Shown here one piece after another: positions 31,783 through 42,376 of a stretch of 53,186 bases of DNA. This DNA comes from Planoprotostelium fungivorum (Eukaryota > Evosea > Variosea > Cavosteliida > Cavosteliaceae), in the NCBI GenBank assembly GCA_003024175.1, contig MDYQ01000195.1, forward strand, positions 1 through 53,186, given 5' to 3'. The first letter of the stretch is position 1. Each line of letters opens with the position of its first letter. The position numbers and the translations under genes were made by a program. The notes below the pieces were generated by a model. That model searched no databases. It had not been told where the DNA came from and worked only from the letters and a program-made list of their open reading frames with translations.

Positions 31783-33864
31783 CTACAGGAAGACCGTCCA
31801 GTCCTTCCATTCTCCTCCCTTCTCATCCTTCCACTTTGAAACATCGAACAACTCGGTCCATTTTTCTCTTCTCATCAGCTCGCACTTTTCCTCACTGAAC
31901 TCCCACATCATCTGGCCGGGAAACTCTCTCGCAGAGAAAGATGTAGACACGTCTCTGTACAAAGTCTTCTCGTAATGAATCGACACAGGTGAAGAAGATC
32001 CTTCGACTGCCTCCATCAGGACCTCGACTGCGGAGAAATTTGGAAGACTATCATCTGACACGACGTTCTTGCAGGAGGTCGACTGTCTAACGAAGAGGCT
32101 CTGTGTGAACGAACGATCTGGTAGCATGACGGAGAGGTTGGGTAGGAGGGTGTCGTACTTTGTATCCTTTGTACCGTCGTAGCTTCCTCCGAAAGCCCAT
32201 AGTCTACAGAAGGTGCGTCAGATGATGATGATGATGATGACGATGATGATGATGATGACGAGTCTAGCGGTTTACCTTAATGGTTTGTCGTCTGACATTG
32301 GAATGATGGAATCGACGAGACGGAAGAGTATGCCAATCGTGTCGTTGAACGCAGAACCAACGAGTCTATCCAGGGCGACGTGCAGCATGTCTTCCATCAA
32401 TTTCGCGTTCAATTCTCCTCTCAGATGCGTGTGGGCTCTCAATTTCTTTTGCGACATCGATGTGATCAGCTGTGCCATCGCATCACTGATGAGTCCGGCT
32501 GATCGTGCCTTCTTGTAGTGAAAGACGTCAGGATGCCAGTACTGCACTGCCGTTCTCCTCTTCTCTTCGTCTCTGTGCAAGATAGAGAGTGTGATGTATG
32601 GATTGTTCCGTAACGTCTGCATGTGTCACCTCAGCATCATCGTCATCATCGTGATGAAACATAAGTCACCTCTAACTCCTGATCAGAGACGATGACACCC
32701 GTCACGTTGTCTCCCACTACCTTCTCACTCTTCCTCCACATCTCTGACGTGTCGTTGTATCCAGCCATGGCCCACTGTTCGGCCTCACTGAAACCTATTC
32801 CTCCCCACTTGGACTCGTGGCGTGAGCCGATAGTGCGCTTGAATTTGGTCGTGATGCCTCCAGTCGATGTCTCTTCTTTCAACTGATCTGTGACGTATCG
32901 GTGGAGTGTGTAGTAGCCTTCGAATTTGTCTGTGTCCACATCGTTCCACAAGTCTTCGTTCAGATTCAATCGACACGACGTCTCCGATCTGCGGGGCACA
33001 TGAGATCATGATGATGGATGGATGTCAACGCACTCTCCAATGTACGAGAACAATGCCACGTGGCGAGATATGTTCCGTTGTACCGAATCGATCGAGCAGA
33101 CGATATTGATCTTGTCATCTTCCACGACCTCGATGATCTCATCGCGGATGGGATTCTCTAACAGGTATCCCGGCTCGACGCGAGTGGTCAGCTTCGCATT
33201 GTGAATGGCTCTCCATCTGCTTCCTACTCTGTGGTTTGGAGAAAAGTAGGCATCCAGAAAGGGAACGATAGCACCCAGCGCTACGACATCTTGGATCAGA
33301 AGGTCTGCGAAGGGACATCCCAGTATCTCGAGTAATCGCATCGTCTCGGTTGTGTCGTAACTTGTAAAGAGGAGAGTACCTACGGGTGTTTCAGTGGATC
33401 GTCTCGATGGATTGTATGATGTGGCGTGATGATGGTAGAGGGACCTCTTCTCACCTTTTTCGATGAGAACAGCCGTGGGGAAGACTCCATAATACGAAGT
33501 GTCAGTCGGATCGAGACTCACATAGAATCCTCCACCCCCAGATCCTGATCCGGCATTCAGTCTGCATCGTCTTTCAATTTTTGTCCTGTGAAGTAGTTGA
33601 GCTCTCACACGTCTAGCTCTTGCTGATCGATGAAGCCCTGTCGAGCATATCGCACCCCAGAAATCAGATCACCCCAGTGAAACATCCATTGGTCTTCTGT
33701 CGTTCGATTCAATTGCGACAAGAACGAGTCCAGCTGGGTCTGATCGAACGACCAGTCAGAGGTAACACTGTATACCTGTCATGGTGAGCGACGGGAAAGT
33801 ATAAGGACGACTGCACCTGTGCTGAAGCAGAAGAGAAGAGGAGACAGAGAAGAAGAAACCTCAT
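31783..33864 (-). CDS. Large secreted protein, unrecognised family (paralogue of 52131 gene)
   Basis: Start MRFLLLCLLFSSASAQ is a signal peptide. The mature protein begins VYSVTSDWSFDQTQLDSFLS, then HWGDLISGVRYARQGFIDQQ and CRLNAGSGSGGGGFYVSLDP with DTSYYGVFPTAVLIEKG. Further exons give ILGCPFADLLIQDVVALGAI, PFLDAY, AIHNAKLTTRVEPGYLLEN, HVALFSYIGE, CRLNLNEDLWNDVDTDKFEG and FSEAEQWAMAG. The C-terminal third (HPDVFHYKKARSAGLISDAM, AVEVLMEAVEGSSS) has no relative I know. Length is about 600 residues, all in the secretory space, with N-x-S/T sites. The glycine-rich GGGFYVSL block with an upstream Arg motif and a later EAEQW recalls ADP-ribosyltransferase-like folds only loosely; I do not claim it. 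Its stop lies about 120 bases from the beta-helix pseudogene. Confidence 0.78.
32220..32263. repeat. GATGAT microsatellite in intron
   Basis: Two blocks of GAT triplets separated by a GAC, inside an intron of the large secreted gene. Confidence 0.8.
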
Positions 33865-34742
33865 CGCGGAGAAGACTTAGATGTGTCTCCGGATGTTGAA
33901 TGTTGACAAACACCCGCTTGACAAGACATCCGTCTGAAATACAGGAAATTGTAGAGGACAAGCTCATCATGATTGAGTGTCAATAGACGAAACGCAAGTG
34001 TCGGGGGTCATTCTGCGCTGGATTGCGGTCATTCGCGCAAGATCGTGATCGAGGGAGCTTTTGACCTGACCTGTTGATTCATCCATCGTCAGGGATGGGT
34101 ACTACGGTGAGTGACCCCCCTGTTGAGTGAGTGTATGAGTATATGGAGGATAGGATACTCGAATACTCTCAACAGTAATCGTCGCACGTGCGATGAGACG
34201 GCGTCACATCTGAGGCAGGAAGACGCACCCGAGCAAGAGTCCAACAAGACGAAATAGACAGCATCAATGAAGGTAGGTTGTGCGTGATCATCTTCACACG
34301 ATGTGATTTGTGATGTGACGCGACGTGTGTTGCATGCTATAGAATCAATACCTGAAATGAGTATTGGTGACTGAATATCATCCAAAATGAGTGAGCACTG
34401 GATGAAATGCGAAACTCAAATACCCACTCTTGTCCATCGTCATCGTCGTCACAATATCTACCCTTCGATATCACATCACGGAGAACACCACGGTGCTTTG
34501 ACACATCCATCACTGCTCATTCTCAATCACGAAAGCTCAGAGGATAATACCTGCCGGATACACCCGTCGGATCAGAAGTGCTTCTGCTGAAGCCGTATTG
34601 GCTTTTCCAAGAGACACATCAAATTTCACACGGGAACTGAGGGGTTATACAGCGCGGAAAATCTCGACCGCGAGATGACAAGGAAGGGCCTTCAACTCGC
34701 AGGTCAGGACAAATTGGCTGAAATTCATTCTCTCTCGGCAAC
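33865..34742. other. Intergenic region with shared promoter-like block
   Basis: No gene recognised in about 880 bases. It should hold the promoter of the large secreted gene on the minus strand and that of the first tandem gene on the plus strand. The block CGCGAGATGACAAGGA at about 34669-34684 recurs before the second tandem gene. Confidence 0.45.
34669..34742 (+). promoter_or_regulatory. Upstream block shared by the two tandem secreted genes
   Basis: CGCGAGATGACAAGGA and, directly before the start codon, TCTCTCTCGGCAACATGAT are both repeated at 35802-35841. The distance between the two words differs (about 58 against 21 bases before the ATG), so the words were kept while the spacer changed. 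They could be a core promoter or leader element, or simply recent duplication. Confidence 0.5.
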
Positions 34743-35509
34743 ATGATCGGCAAGACCTTCTTCTTTGTGGCTCTCTTGTCTCTGGCGGCAGCCAAGATCC
34801 TCTCTTTCCCGTCGGAATATAGAACACACATCTCGATGGTTCAGATCGCGGCGAACCCTGCGACGCAGGAAGCTGATCTCGAGTTCAGAGGCAACGTCAG
34901 CACCTACATCAAGAAATACACGCCCAGTAAATACGATTGGCCTGCGAAAGTAGAGCACGAGGTCAAGCGATTCGATTTCAACACCTTGTGGTCATATCAG
35001 ATCCAGTATGAGGATGGTGTGGTGAGTTAATCGTTCGAAGAGCGACACCACCTCAAGTATTCTACAGACGACCTGCACGAAATCTAAATTCGAAGCTGGT
35101 AGGTCTCTCGATGAGTTTGAAAATCCCATCAGTTGGACCATCGACAACGGAGTGTGAGATGTGATCGAAAGTGTCTCATCTGACATCGACGCAGTAACAC
35201 GTTGATGCCCTGCTTCCTTGGAAATAAGATCGGGAGGAAGGTCAAGTGCGTTCCAGGCATGGAGTACATGGACATGTGCGTCACCCTCGATGGCACACGC
35301 CCCATCTACTACGGTGATGAAGGGGTCGTGATAGACTATTACGTCTTCTCGAATTGGACAGTGGGTGCCGAGCTGCAGAGACTGCCTCCTCTCCTAAATA
35401 TCGACGACGTGAACTGCAAGGTGAGACGATGGTGAGCTGTGGTGACTCACGCGAGCAGATTGTCGAGAGTACGTGCGAACCCTCCGCATCAGGAAGCGAT
35501 GACGAATAA
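34743..35509 (+). CDS. Small secreted protein, tandem copy A
   Basis: Start MIGKTFFFVALLSLAAAKIL is a signal peptide. Exon 1 continues SFPSEYRTHISMVQIA, DLEFRGNVSTYIKKY and VKRFDFNTLWSYQIQYEDGV. Exon 2 gives TCTKSKFEAGRSLDEFENPI and SWTIDNG. Exon 3 gives SNTLMPCFLGNKIGRKVKC, CVTLDGTRPIYYGDEG and NWTVGAELQRLPPLLNIDD with a Cys-Lys at its end. A short last exon adds IVESTCEPSASGSDDE. Length is about 215 residues with five or six cysteines, which suggests disulphide-bonded extracellular folding. Very similar to copy B. No family recognised; the pattern of YQI..C.K recalls ependymin-like proteins only weakly. An AATAAA overlaps the stop. Confidence 0.78.
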
Positions 35510-35838
35510 AATGATGCAACATGTGCAAGATCAGACGAGACATCTTCTGTCTTTTCATTGTCCACATTCCAAGTTCAACGTCGTGAGTTCGTCGATTGAT
35601 CCACTGATGGTGCATCAGTCAGTGTCTCCGATGAACAGATTAGACCTCAACAATTCGGGAATCTAAATAAACTTGTGGAAGGAACACCTGCCGGATGTGG
35701 ATACATCACAGAAGTCTTGACTTATGCTGCTCTGAGATCGTATTGACAGTTCTACTTACTTACTCTGTCGAACTTCAACTGGGGAATTGGAATATCCCGC
35801 CCGCGAGATGACAAGGACAAGCTTTCTCTCTCGGCAAC
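35510..35838. other. Spacer between the tandem genes
   Basis: About 330 bases with no gene. It holds the second copy of the conserved upstream words just before copy B. Confidence 0.5.
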
Positions 35839-36608
35839 ATGATTGGCAAGACCATCATCATCGTCGCCCTCTTGTCTCTGGCGGCAGCTAAGATCCTCTC
35901 CTTCCCCTCCGAATATAGAACCCACATCTCGGACGTCGAGATAGATCAGACCCCGTCGAAAGAAGAATCTGATCTCGAGTTCAGAGGCAACGTCAGCACC
36001 TACATCAGAGAGTTCTATGGTCTACCCTATTATGCTGACGACGTAAGAGGCGAAGTCAAACGGTTCGATTTCAACACATTGTGGTTCTATCAGATCAACA
36101 AGTACGTGGATGGCACGGTGAGTCAATCATTTGAAAAAACTTCTCACATACCACAGTCGGCGTGTACAAGGTCCAAATTCGAAGCGGGCAGGCAACTCGA
36201 CGAATATGAAAATCCTATCAGCTGGACCATCAACAATGGAGCGTGAGTCAACAAACTGCTGCAAGTGCAGAAGACTGAATCCATGTGCAGCAACACGTTG
36301 AAACCTTGCTTCTACGGAGATAAGATCGGAAGGAAGGTGAAGTGTGAGCGAGTCGATTATGCAGATGAGATGTGTGTGACTCTGGACGGCGCTCGACCTC
36401 TCTATTCCGGTGATCCATTATCCGTCGTCAACTATCACATTTACACGAACTGGACCGTCGGAGTGGAATTGAAGCAGTTACCTCCTCTTCTGAACATCAA
36501 TGATGCAGACTGCAAGGTGGACATGATGTCGAGCTCATCGTCTATAGTTAACTCGAACAGATCGTAGACAGTCAGACGATAAACTTCCCCGTCAATGAGA
36601 AGAGATGA
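35839..36608 (+). CDS. Small secreted protein, tandem copy B
   Basis: Paralogue of copy A with the same exon order. It starts MIGKTIIIVALLSLAAAKIL, then SFPSEYRTHISDVEIDQTPS, DLEFRGNVSTYIREFYGLPY and VKRFDFNTLWFYQINKYVDG. Exon 2 has CTRSKFEAGRQLDEYENPIS. Exon 3 has SNTLKPCFYGDKIGRKVKC, CVTLDGARPLYSGDPL and NWTVGVELKQLPPLLNINDA. The last exon ends IVDSQTINFPVNEKR. Cysteines and the signal peptide are retained, so both copies look intact. Divergence is greatest in the segment after the signal and around EFYGLPYYADD, while the C-terminal half is steady. Confidence 0.78.
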
Positions 36609-36779
36609 TCAGGGTGTCGATAAAATGCTTCGTCGTTACACATCTCCTTGTTCGTGATCGGCTCTTCTTTATCGTCACTCTGACCAATATGGAAGAGCAT
36701 GAAGAGGGTACAAGTCTCAAAAGCGAGTCATCCTCGTTCGAAGTTCGTGGACCACTTCAAAACCTTATCTCGTTCACAG

Positions 36780-36945
36780 AAAGACGTCCGATAGAGCACA
36801 CGAGAAGATTTCTCTTCTTGTGCATGACCTCCCTGATTTGATCTCCGTTGATGTCGTTCAAGAGGTAGGCTGGCTTGACGTGAGTCGTCCATTTTGCGCT
36901 GTGGAGCATTCTCAAAATGACCCAGATACCAGGATATACGAGGAA
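36780..36945 (-). pseudogene. Fragment of a further copy of the large secreted family
   Basis: The minus strand reads YPGIWVILRMLHSAKWTTHV, then KPAYLLNDINGDQIREVMHK and KRNLLVCSIG. This lines up with the genes at 31783 and 52131 (WRxxHxAKLTxRVxPGYLL, then a V-C motif). A stop follows soon after, and neither the N-terminal blocks nor the C-terminal part are present nearby. It is a dead fragment that marks former presence of another copy. Confidence 0.75.
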
Positions 36946-37118
36946 GAGAAGAGAGAGAAGTGATAATTATATCTACAGTCTATTTTTCTTCGTTTGATAA
37001 AATTGATAGTCTGCCACTGAGACCAGCAGAGAGTAGACATGGAAGCTCGTGAAGAAATATAGTATAGTTGTCGTTACGTGTCCTCTTCTTTTGTGATGTT
37101 GATGACGGTGGCGTGTGA

Positions 37119-37445
37119 TTAAGAGGATGAGACGGGCAGGATGCTGTAGAAATAGGGAGACAGGAGCAGTTCGTTGGCCATCATGTCCAGATCGGCGGCG
37201 GTGGAATGGATGAGATCACTCAATTTGCCCTCGAAATGATCCCACTGTCCTCCCACAGAAGCAACCCACCTCTATAACAATGGTCAGACGTCAATCATCG
37301 TGTGATGATCCATCACCTGATGTTCGTATTGATCGTCTCTGATGATTCTGACTCCTTCCATCGTGTTCTTCGAAGTGTGTGTTGTGAACGGCTTGGTATT
37401 TAATATGACCAGTGCTCTCGTCCAACTCTGTTTCCAAGGCATCAT
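37119..37445 (-). CDS. C-terminal exons of an unrecognised gene
   Basis: Two minus-strand exons look coding. The upper gives MMPWKQSWTRALVILNTKPF and TTHTSKNTMEGVRIIRDDQY, ending at a GTGAT donor. The lower gives RWVASVGGQWDHFEGKLSDL, IHSTAADLDMMANELLLSPY and FYSILPVSSS before the stop. The 5' part was not resolved. Candidate small exons lie between 37480 and 37770, where an ATG at about 37770 (MAPTPKCYN) stands some 100 bases downstream of a TATATATAT. I do not recognise the protein. Confidence 0.4.
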
Positions 37446-38507
37446 TTGAGCTGTCTGCATCCCACCTTTCCGTTCAGAAAACACTGGAGCATTCCATAAA
37501 AGTGGCAGCCTGGGCCGAGATTGGTTGGACACCCAGGCTGCAAGACTTCACGTTTTGGTGTCTGAGATGTGTGGTGGTATGTCTTAGTCCCACCGAAACG
37601 CCCAGCCGCTGCCGCTCACTGTAATATCTCTCCCTGGAAATCCACGCGGGAAAACGTGGCCTCGGGATGAGTGGAAGGGAAACAATCAGCACCTCACACT
37701 GGGCACTCCGGATCGGCCGTTGCTTTAGGCGCCTCACAGTCTGTCAGTTATAACATTTCGGTGTTGGCGCCATCTAATAATCTTGCAGCGTCGATTTTGT
37801 ATGGGCTGGGAAATGTGGGACGGAAGATGAGACCAAAGGGCGTCACGAAACTCTTAATCGTGTGAAGAAGATCGGATATATATAATAGATCGGTCGCAAG
37901 ATGGGAGGAGGGCCGAAATCTCACACAGCTCGCACCATACATAATCACAGAGTCTACAAGGTTCTTCCACCTGTCTTCCTCTTCAGCGTTCATCTCTCTT
38001 CCTTCCATTCACGGTCTGTTGAGCTGCATGAGAGTGCAGAGAGAGCGATGGCCACAAAGGGTCAAGATGTAGAGTCTAAGATCGAAAGGAAGAACAGATA
38101 GTTCATCATCGAATGCGAGCTGTAACTCTCTTCACCACTCATCATTCATCTTACTACATCACGTTGAGGACTTCTCACCTTGTTCTCACAACTGTCTGTG
38201 TTAGTGTGTTTAATTCTCGTTTGTGTACTCGCTGTGTAACTGTGCTTATCGCTCACGTAACATCCGCAACACGAGGCGAAAACTGGGAGCGCTTTTCCGC
38301 TACAGCGCAGTATTTAGATATCGTCGTGCTGATGTGATTTGTGATTCAACGACCCATTCCATTATCAAAGTTAGAGCCATCGATTCATCCCTGACGCATT
38401 TTCCACAATGAGGAGCGCACGCACGGAACTCTTTCGGTGGAATACACATTTCCACGTCCGCAAAATTGGAGTAATAACCCTTCCATCTCAGTGGTCTTAA
38501 CGCATCG
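37446..38507. other. Region with possible 5' exons and promoter, otherwise unassigned
   Basis: About 1.06 kb. 37480-37770 may hold 5' exons of the minus-strand gene below. ATATATATAATAG at 37877-37888 is the clearest TATA-like element. 38010-38500 looks non-coding on both strands and should include the promoter of the glycoprotein gene. Confidence 0.35.
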
Positions 38508-40781
38508 ATGCATCGCAGTTTCATACTTCTCCTCTTCGCATCCTGTACCCTTGCACTGACACAAGGTGGATCTTTACCAATCTCTCCAATTGACCGTCAC
38601 AGAGCACAAGATTGGGATCACGAATGACACATTCTTCATCATTCAACATCCCCTCACTGGTTCTTCCTTTTGGAGCGTCGAAGTCAAGCCTGATTTATGT
38701 GCGTTCACATCATCTCATGTGATTGAACAACTCCAGTTACCTGCATTGGGACAGATGATAACACTCCTGAACAAGACATATACATCTTCTGTGAGAGGAC
38801 ACGACATCTCAATTCTGTCATGAAGAATGTCATCGTGGCAGTCACCGAGAGAGGTGTGATCTTGAAGACGATTGCAGGACGATGTTGTATGATGTTGACA
38901 AATTTACAAGATTGGGTGGAACTACCTCAAGATGGAAGAATCGAGAGAAGAGAAGAAGTCTATAGAGCGGTCACATTAGCCGGCTCCATCATCGATTTCA
39001 AACCGAAATGGAACCCCACATTGGCCGATGTCCATCATCGTACCGATCCGATCGAAACTGTCTTCTTCATTCACATATTGCCCACATCTCACCCACAAGA
39101 AGAGGACATCTCAATCAACGTAAAAGGTGAGTTTCATCACGATCTGAACATCACCTCACGCTGCATCGATCACGGTGGCTGATCGAGTCGACAGATCCCG
39201 TCGTATTCCAATCGAACGAAACTCAATCTATCACATTACCCGTCGGAGTCTGTGGTATACCCAGCGGAGAAACTCGCAGGTACTACTGGCAGACCGACGC
39301 CACTGTCACCGTGCAAAACTCTGTGAGGGATCCGTCGGCCCAAAGTTTTGCGCCCGAAGGATCTGGCTGGAGCTGCTCTTACGCTGACTCCCTCGTCACC
39401 AACATAACCAACGTTACGTTTCAAGAGAGTCCCCACTTTTCTCTCTCAATCGGTCAACGCATCAGCTTGCATCATTCTCCTCCCTCGTTCACCTTTGACA
39501 TCCATTCGAACTGCTCAGATACGCAGTATGTGAGTGTCGTCACGAGTGGTTATTCGGTCCACTTGTATGGAGGTGGAGAGGCAAACGTGGTCGCCGTATC
39601 AAAGGACAAGACGCTGAGCGGATATGCCATCGCGATGAGCGATCGCATCGATGATGATGTGATGATGGTGGATCAATTGGGTGAGACGTAGTATGTAGAG
39701 ATGTCATCGCTGACGTCAGATAGATATGATGACAGTCGATGTGTCTTCTGAGAACTTCACATCACCGTCGGGGCAGACGATCGTCATCGTGCGATCACAT
39801 ACGATCACCGCACTGAATGTAATCTATCCACCCACCGATTGTTCTCTCCATCAGATGAACCGAGAGGGTGCACTCGTTCGCCTCAATGGAATCCATGCCA
39901 TCACGTGGGTCCCTGATTCGATGCACAAACCACGATTGACAATCTCAGTGGTCCGAATTTACCTCTCATCGTTTATTTCCATCGGCCTTCTACTGTTGTT
40001 TGGAAGATATTACGTGAGCATTTAAATTTGAAAATTGAAAGTCTCATGAGATGCGACAGCAACTCACGGATCGGACGCACCTCTTTACGATGAGAGCTAC
40101 TTGACGAACTTCATTCTACCTCCTCTCAGCTGCGTGCGATATACTTCGGAGGACAGCAGTTCGACCGTGCGAGTGGATGCCATCTTGGGAGATGATGACG
40201 TCTTTCTCCCCGGAGGAAGAGAAGGAACTGATGTTCGAGTCTGCTCTCTAATGAAGATGATGAGCGCTCACATCATCATCAAGAACGGAACTTCAAGAGG
40301 AGGTTTGTCTTTTTATCATTCAGAATTGATTCCGGATTTTAATCTCATTTTTGACAGCTGCACCGATATCAAGATTGGAAGAGGGATACGTCTATACGAA
40401 TCGAACTCTGGGATATATTCGATTGAAACCATACGAAGCCGTGCAGTTCAGCTCCTCTGTGTCTTTCGATTGGTTGAGATTCATCGGTAGAGAACTGTTC
40501 GTGTTACCTTCATCACCTGTGACCATCATCAACAATGGAACGGAGACGGAGAGGTTTTTTGTCTATCCTCCTTTCGAAGAGCCTCTCGTGCCTTTCAGCT
40601 ACAGCCAACTCCAAGGTGAGATGAAGGATGAGACGACAGATGATGAAGAGATGCAGTGTATTCGGGAATCTTTCAAGTAGAGAACGAAGGAGTGCAAGTG
40701 TCCATGGACAGCAACGATTCAACCCCCCTCTTCATCGGAGGCGTCATGTTCTTCATCTCGTGTCTTCTCATCACCTTGTAA
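38508..40781 (+). CDS. Orphan multi-exon membrane glycoprotein
   Basis: Start MHRSFILLLFASCTLALTQ is a signal peptide, spliced at its end to EHKIGITNDTFFIIQHPLTG and SSFWSVEVKPDL. Later exons are beta-rich with many N-x-S/T sites (SLVTNITNVTFQESPHFSLS, NYSVHLYGG-like strands, SEGSGWSCSYAD-like cysteine). A hydrophobic stretch near 39950-40015 (ISIGLLLLFGRYY) may be a helix or an artefact of intron retention. The C-terminus, PLFIGGVMFFISCLLITL, is a terminal membrane helix right before the stop. I read it as one type I membrane protein of about 650 residues. Two adjacent genes remain possible, with a break near 40020. No family recognised. Confidence 0.55.
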
Positions 40782-40834
40782 CATCCTGCATCATCACGAT
40801 GACCATGTCATCAATAAACTCCATTCCATTCGAT

Positions 40835-41829
40835 TTATTCGTGTGGTTGTACGTCCGGCAGCCAAAAGTAAAGACTGGTGTCTGCTGACGCGAACATCAT
40901 GGTCATCGGGTTCCATCGTATCGGACCGACTCCTTTCGTCCCTTGTTTCCATTGGTGTAAGATCTGGCCGCTGCTCGAGCTCCAGCAGTAGATGGTGCCA
41001 TCGAGGCTTCCACACAGGACAAACTGTCCATCTGGTGTGAAGGTGGCCTCATCTGCCAGCACGCCCGGCGCTCGGAGAGTCTGCATCACATCTCCATTGT
41101 AGGCATTGAGGATCAAGATGATCTGATTGGATGTGGACAGAAGCATCATCTTTCCATCGTTGGAGAATTCGATGCGAGTCCAATCGAAAGAGAGACCCTT
41201 GGAAGGTACGGTGAAGGATGCAAAGGGGCCCCTCTGATAGAGTTGAACATCAAACAGTTTGATGGTGCTCATGCTTCCAGCGACGGCGAAGATCAATCCT
41301 TCCGTATCGAAAGCCACGCGCCCTGGCTTGAATCGAGGAGAAGACATCAGACCCTGTGGTCGTTTAGACGAATCAAGGGATGCACGTTATATGTCACCTG
41401 GCAGACATTCGTGTTGAGATCCCAGAGTCGAACCGTTCCATCATTGGAAGAGGATAGGAAGAGATCTGATTTTGGACAGAGTGATATGGAGTTGACTTTG
41501 TCTCTGTGTCCTTTGAAGTACCTCAGATACCGATTGTCGTATAGAGATAGATAGCGGATCGAATGGTCCCAGCCACTAGATGATGCGACCAATACGGTCT
41601 CTCTTGCGTGGGTGAAAATGGCTTGATCGACTCCGTTTCTTCGTGCGTATACCGTTTTAAGATGCTTTCCCGTTTGTGTATTGTACAGTTGGAGTGATTC
41701 ATCGTCTGAGGATGTTAAGAGGAGCTCTCCGTCGGATGATATGTCTATGCTGTTGATCCTCTTCTCATTGTCTTTGAAGACCTTGGCCGTTTTGAATTTG
41801 AAGACATTCTCCGGTGTGATTTTCAACAT
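40835..41829 (-). CDS. WDR82: WDR82/Swd2 WD40-repeat protein
   Basis: A beta-propeller subunit of the SET1/COMPASS histone H3K4 methyltransferase and of the PNUTS-PP1 transcription-termination phosphatase. Two exons split after TNVCQ by an intron of about 45 bases. The start MLKITPENVFKFKTAKVFKD and RYLSLYDNRYLRYFKGHRDK, VRLWDLNTNVCQGLM fit WDR82 closely. The second exon gives FDTEGLIFAVAGSMSTIKLF, GPFASFTV, ILNAYNGDVMQTLRAPG, TFTPDGQFVLCGSLDGTIYC and MMFASADTSLYFWLP at the end. Length of about 316 residues is normal. It acts in the nucleus. Confidence 0.95.
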
Positions 41830-42376
41830 CGATGGATGCGATGTGATGTGATGTTGTCAAATAACTTGAATTTCAACTTGAAGATCTCTGCTTCGTGTCA
41901 GAGCTGACGGCGTGATCAGACCATCACATCAACAAGAACAGCTGCGATCGCAGCTCAGTGTGAAGGTGATCGACTGTGATCGCTCACCGTAATCGACAAG
42001 AGGTTCACACGCCCTTTCACTCGTCCAGAGATGCCTCACCTGATCACAGTTGACACCTCGTACGGTCTGTACTATCTAGAATATGCGGCGGCGATGTCTG
42101 GATATAGAGGACAACTTTTTTTGCTCTTGTGGTGGAAAGTGATGACTCTTTCGTGAATTTTCGTTCCATCAAAAATGGGAAGGCTGGACGTGATCTGTAG
42201 TTTAGCCACAACGCACATGCACGATGAACACGCACGCACTCACCTACACGCTACTAGTATTATTTTATTTCGATAGGGCTTTGGCTAACACAGTTAATGA
42301 GACCATATCTTGTACCTATCTCACGGACAGGTGATGATGTCACATCAAACGAAACACGTACGTTCGAATTGACTCT
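41830..42376. other. Divergent intergenic region
   Basis: About 550 bases between the starts of WDR82 and the transporter. It should hold both promoters and possibly an unresolved first exon of the transporter: an ATG at 42297 opens MRPYLVPISRTGDDVTSNET but does not join the next exon in phase by any splice I could find. Confidence 0.4.

Noticed and set aside
36605-36841. Plus-strand frame MIRVSIKCFVVTHLL
   Set aside because: It is antisense to the fragment of the large secreted family and has no coding character of its own.
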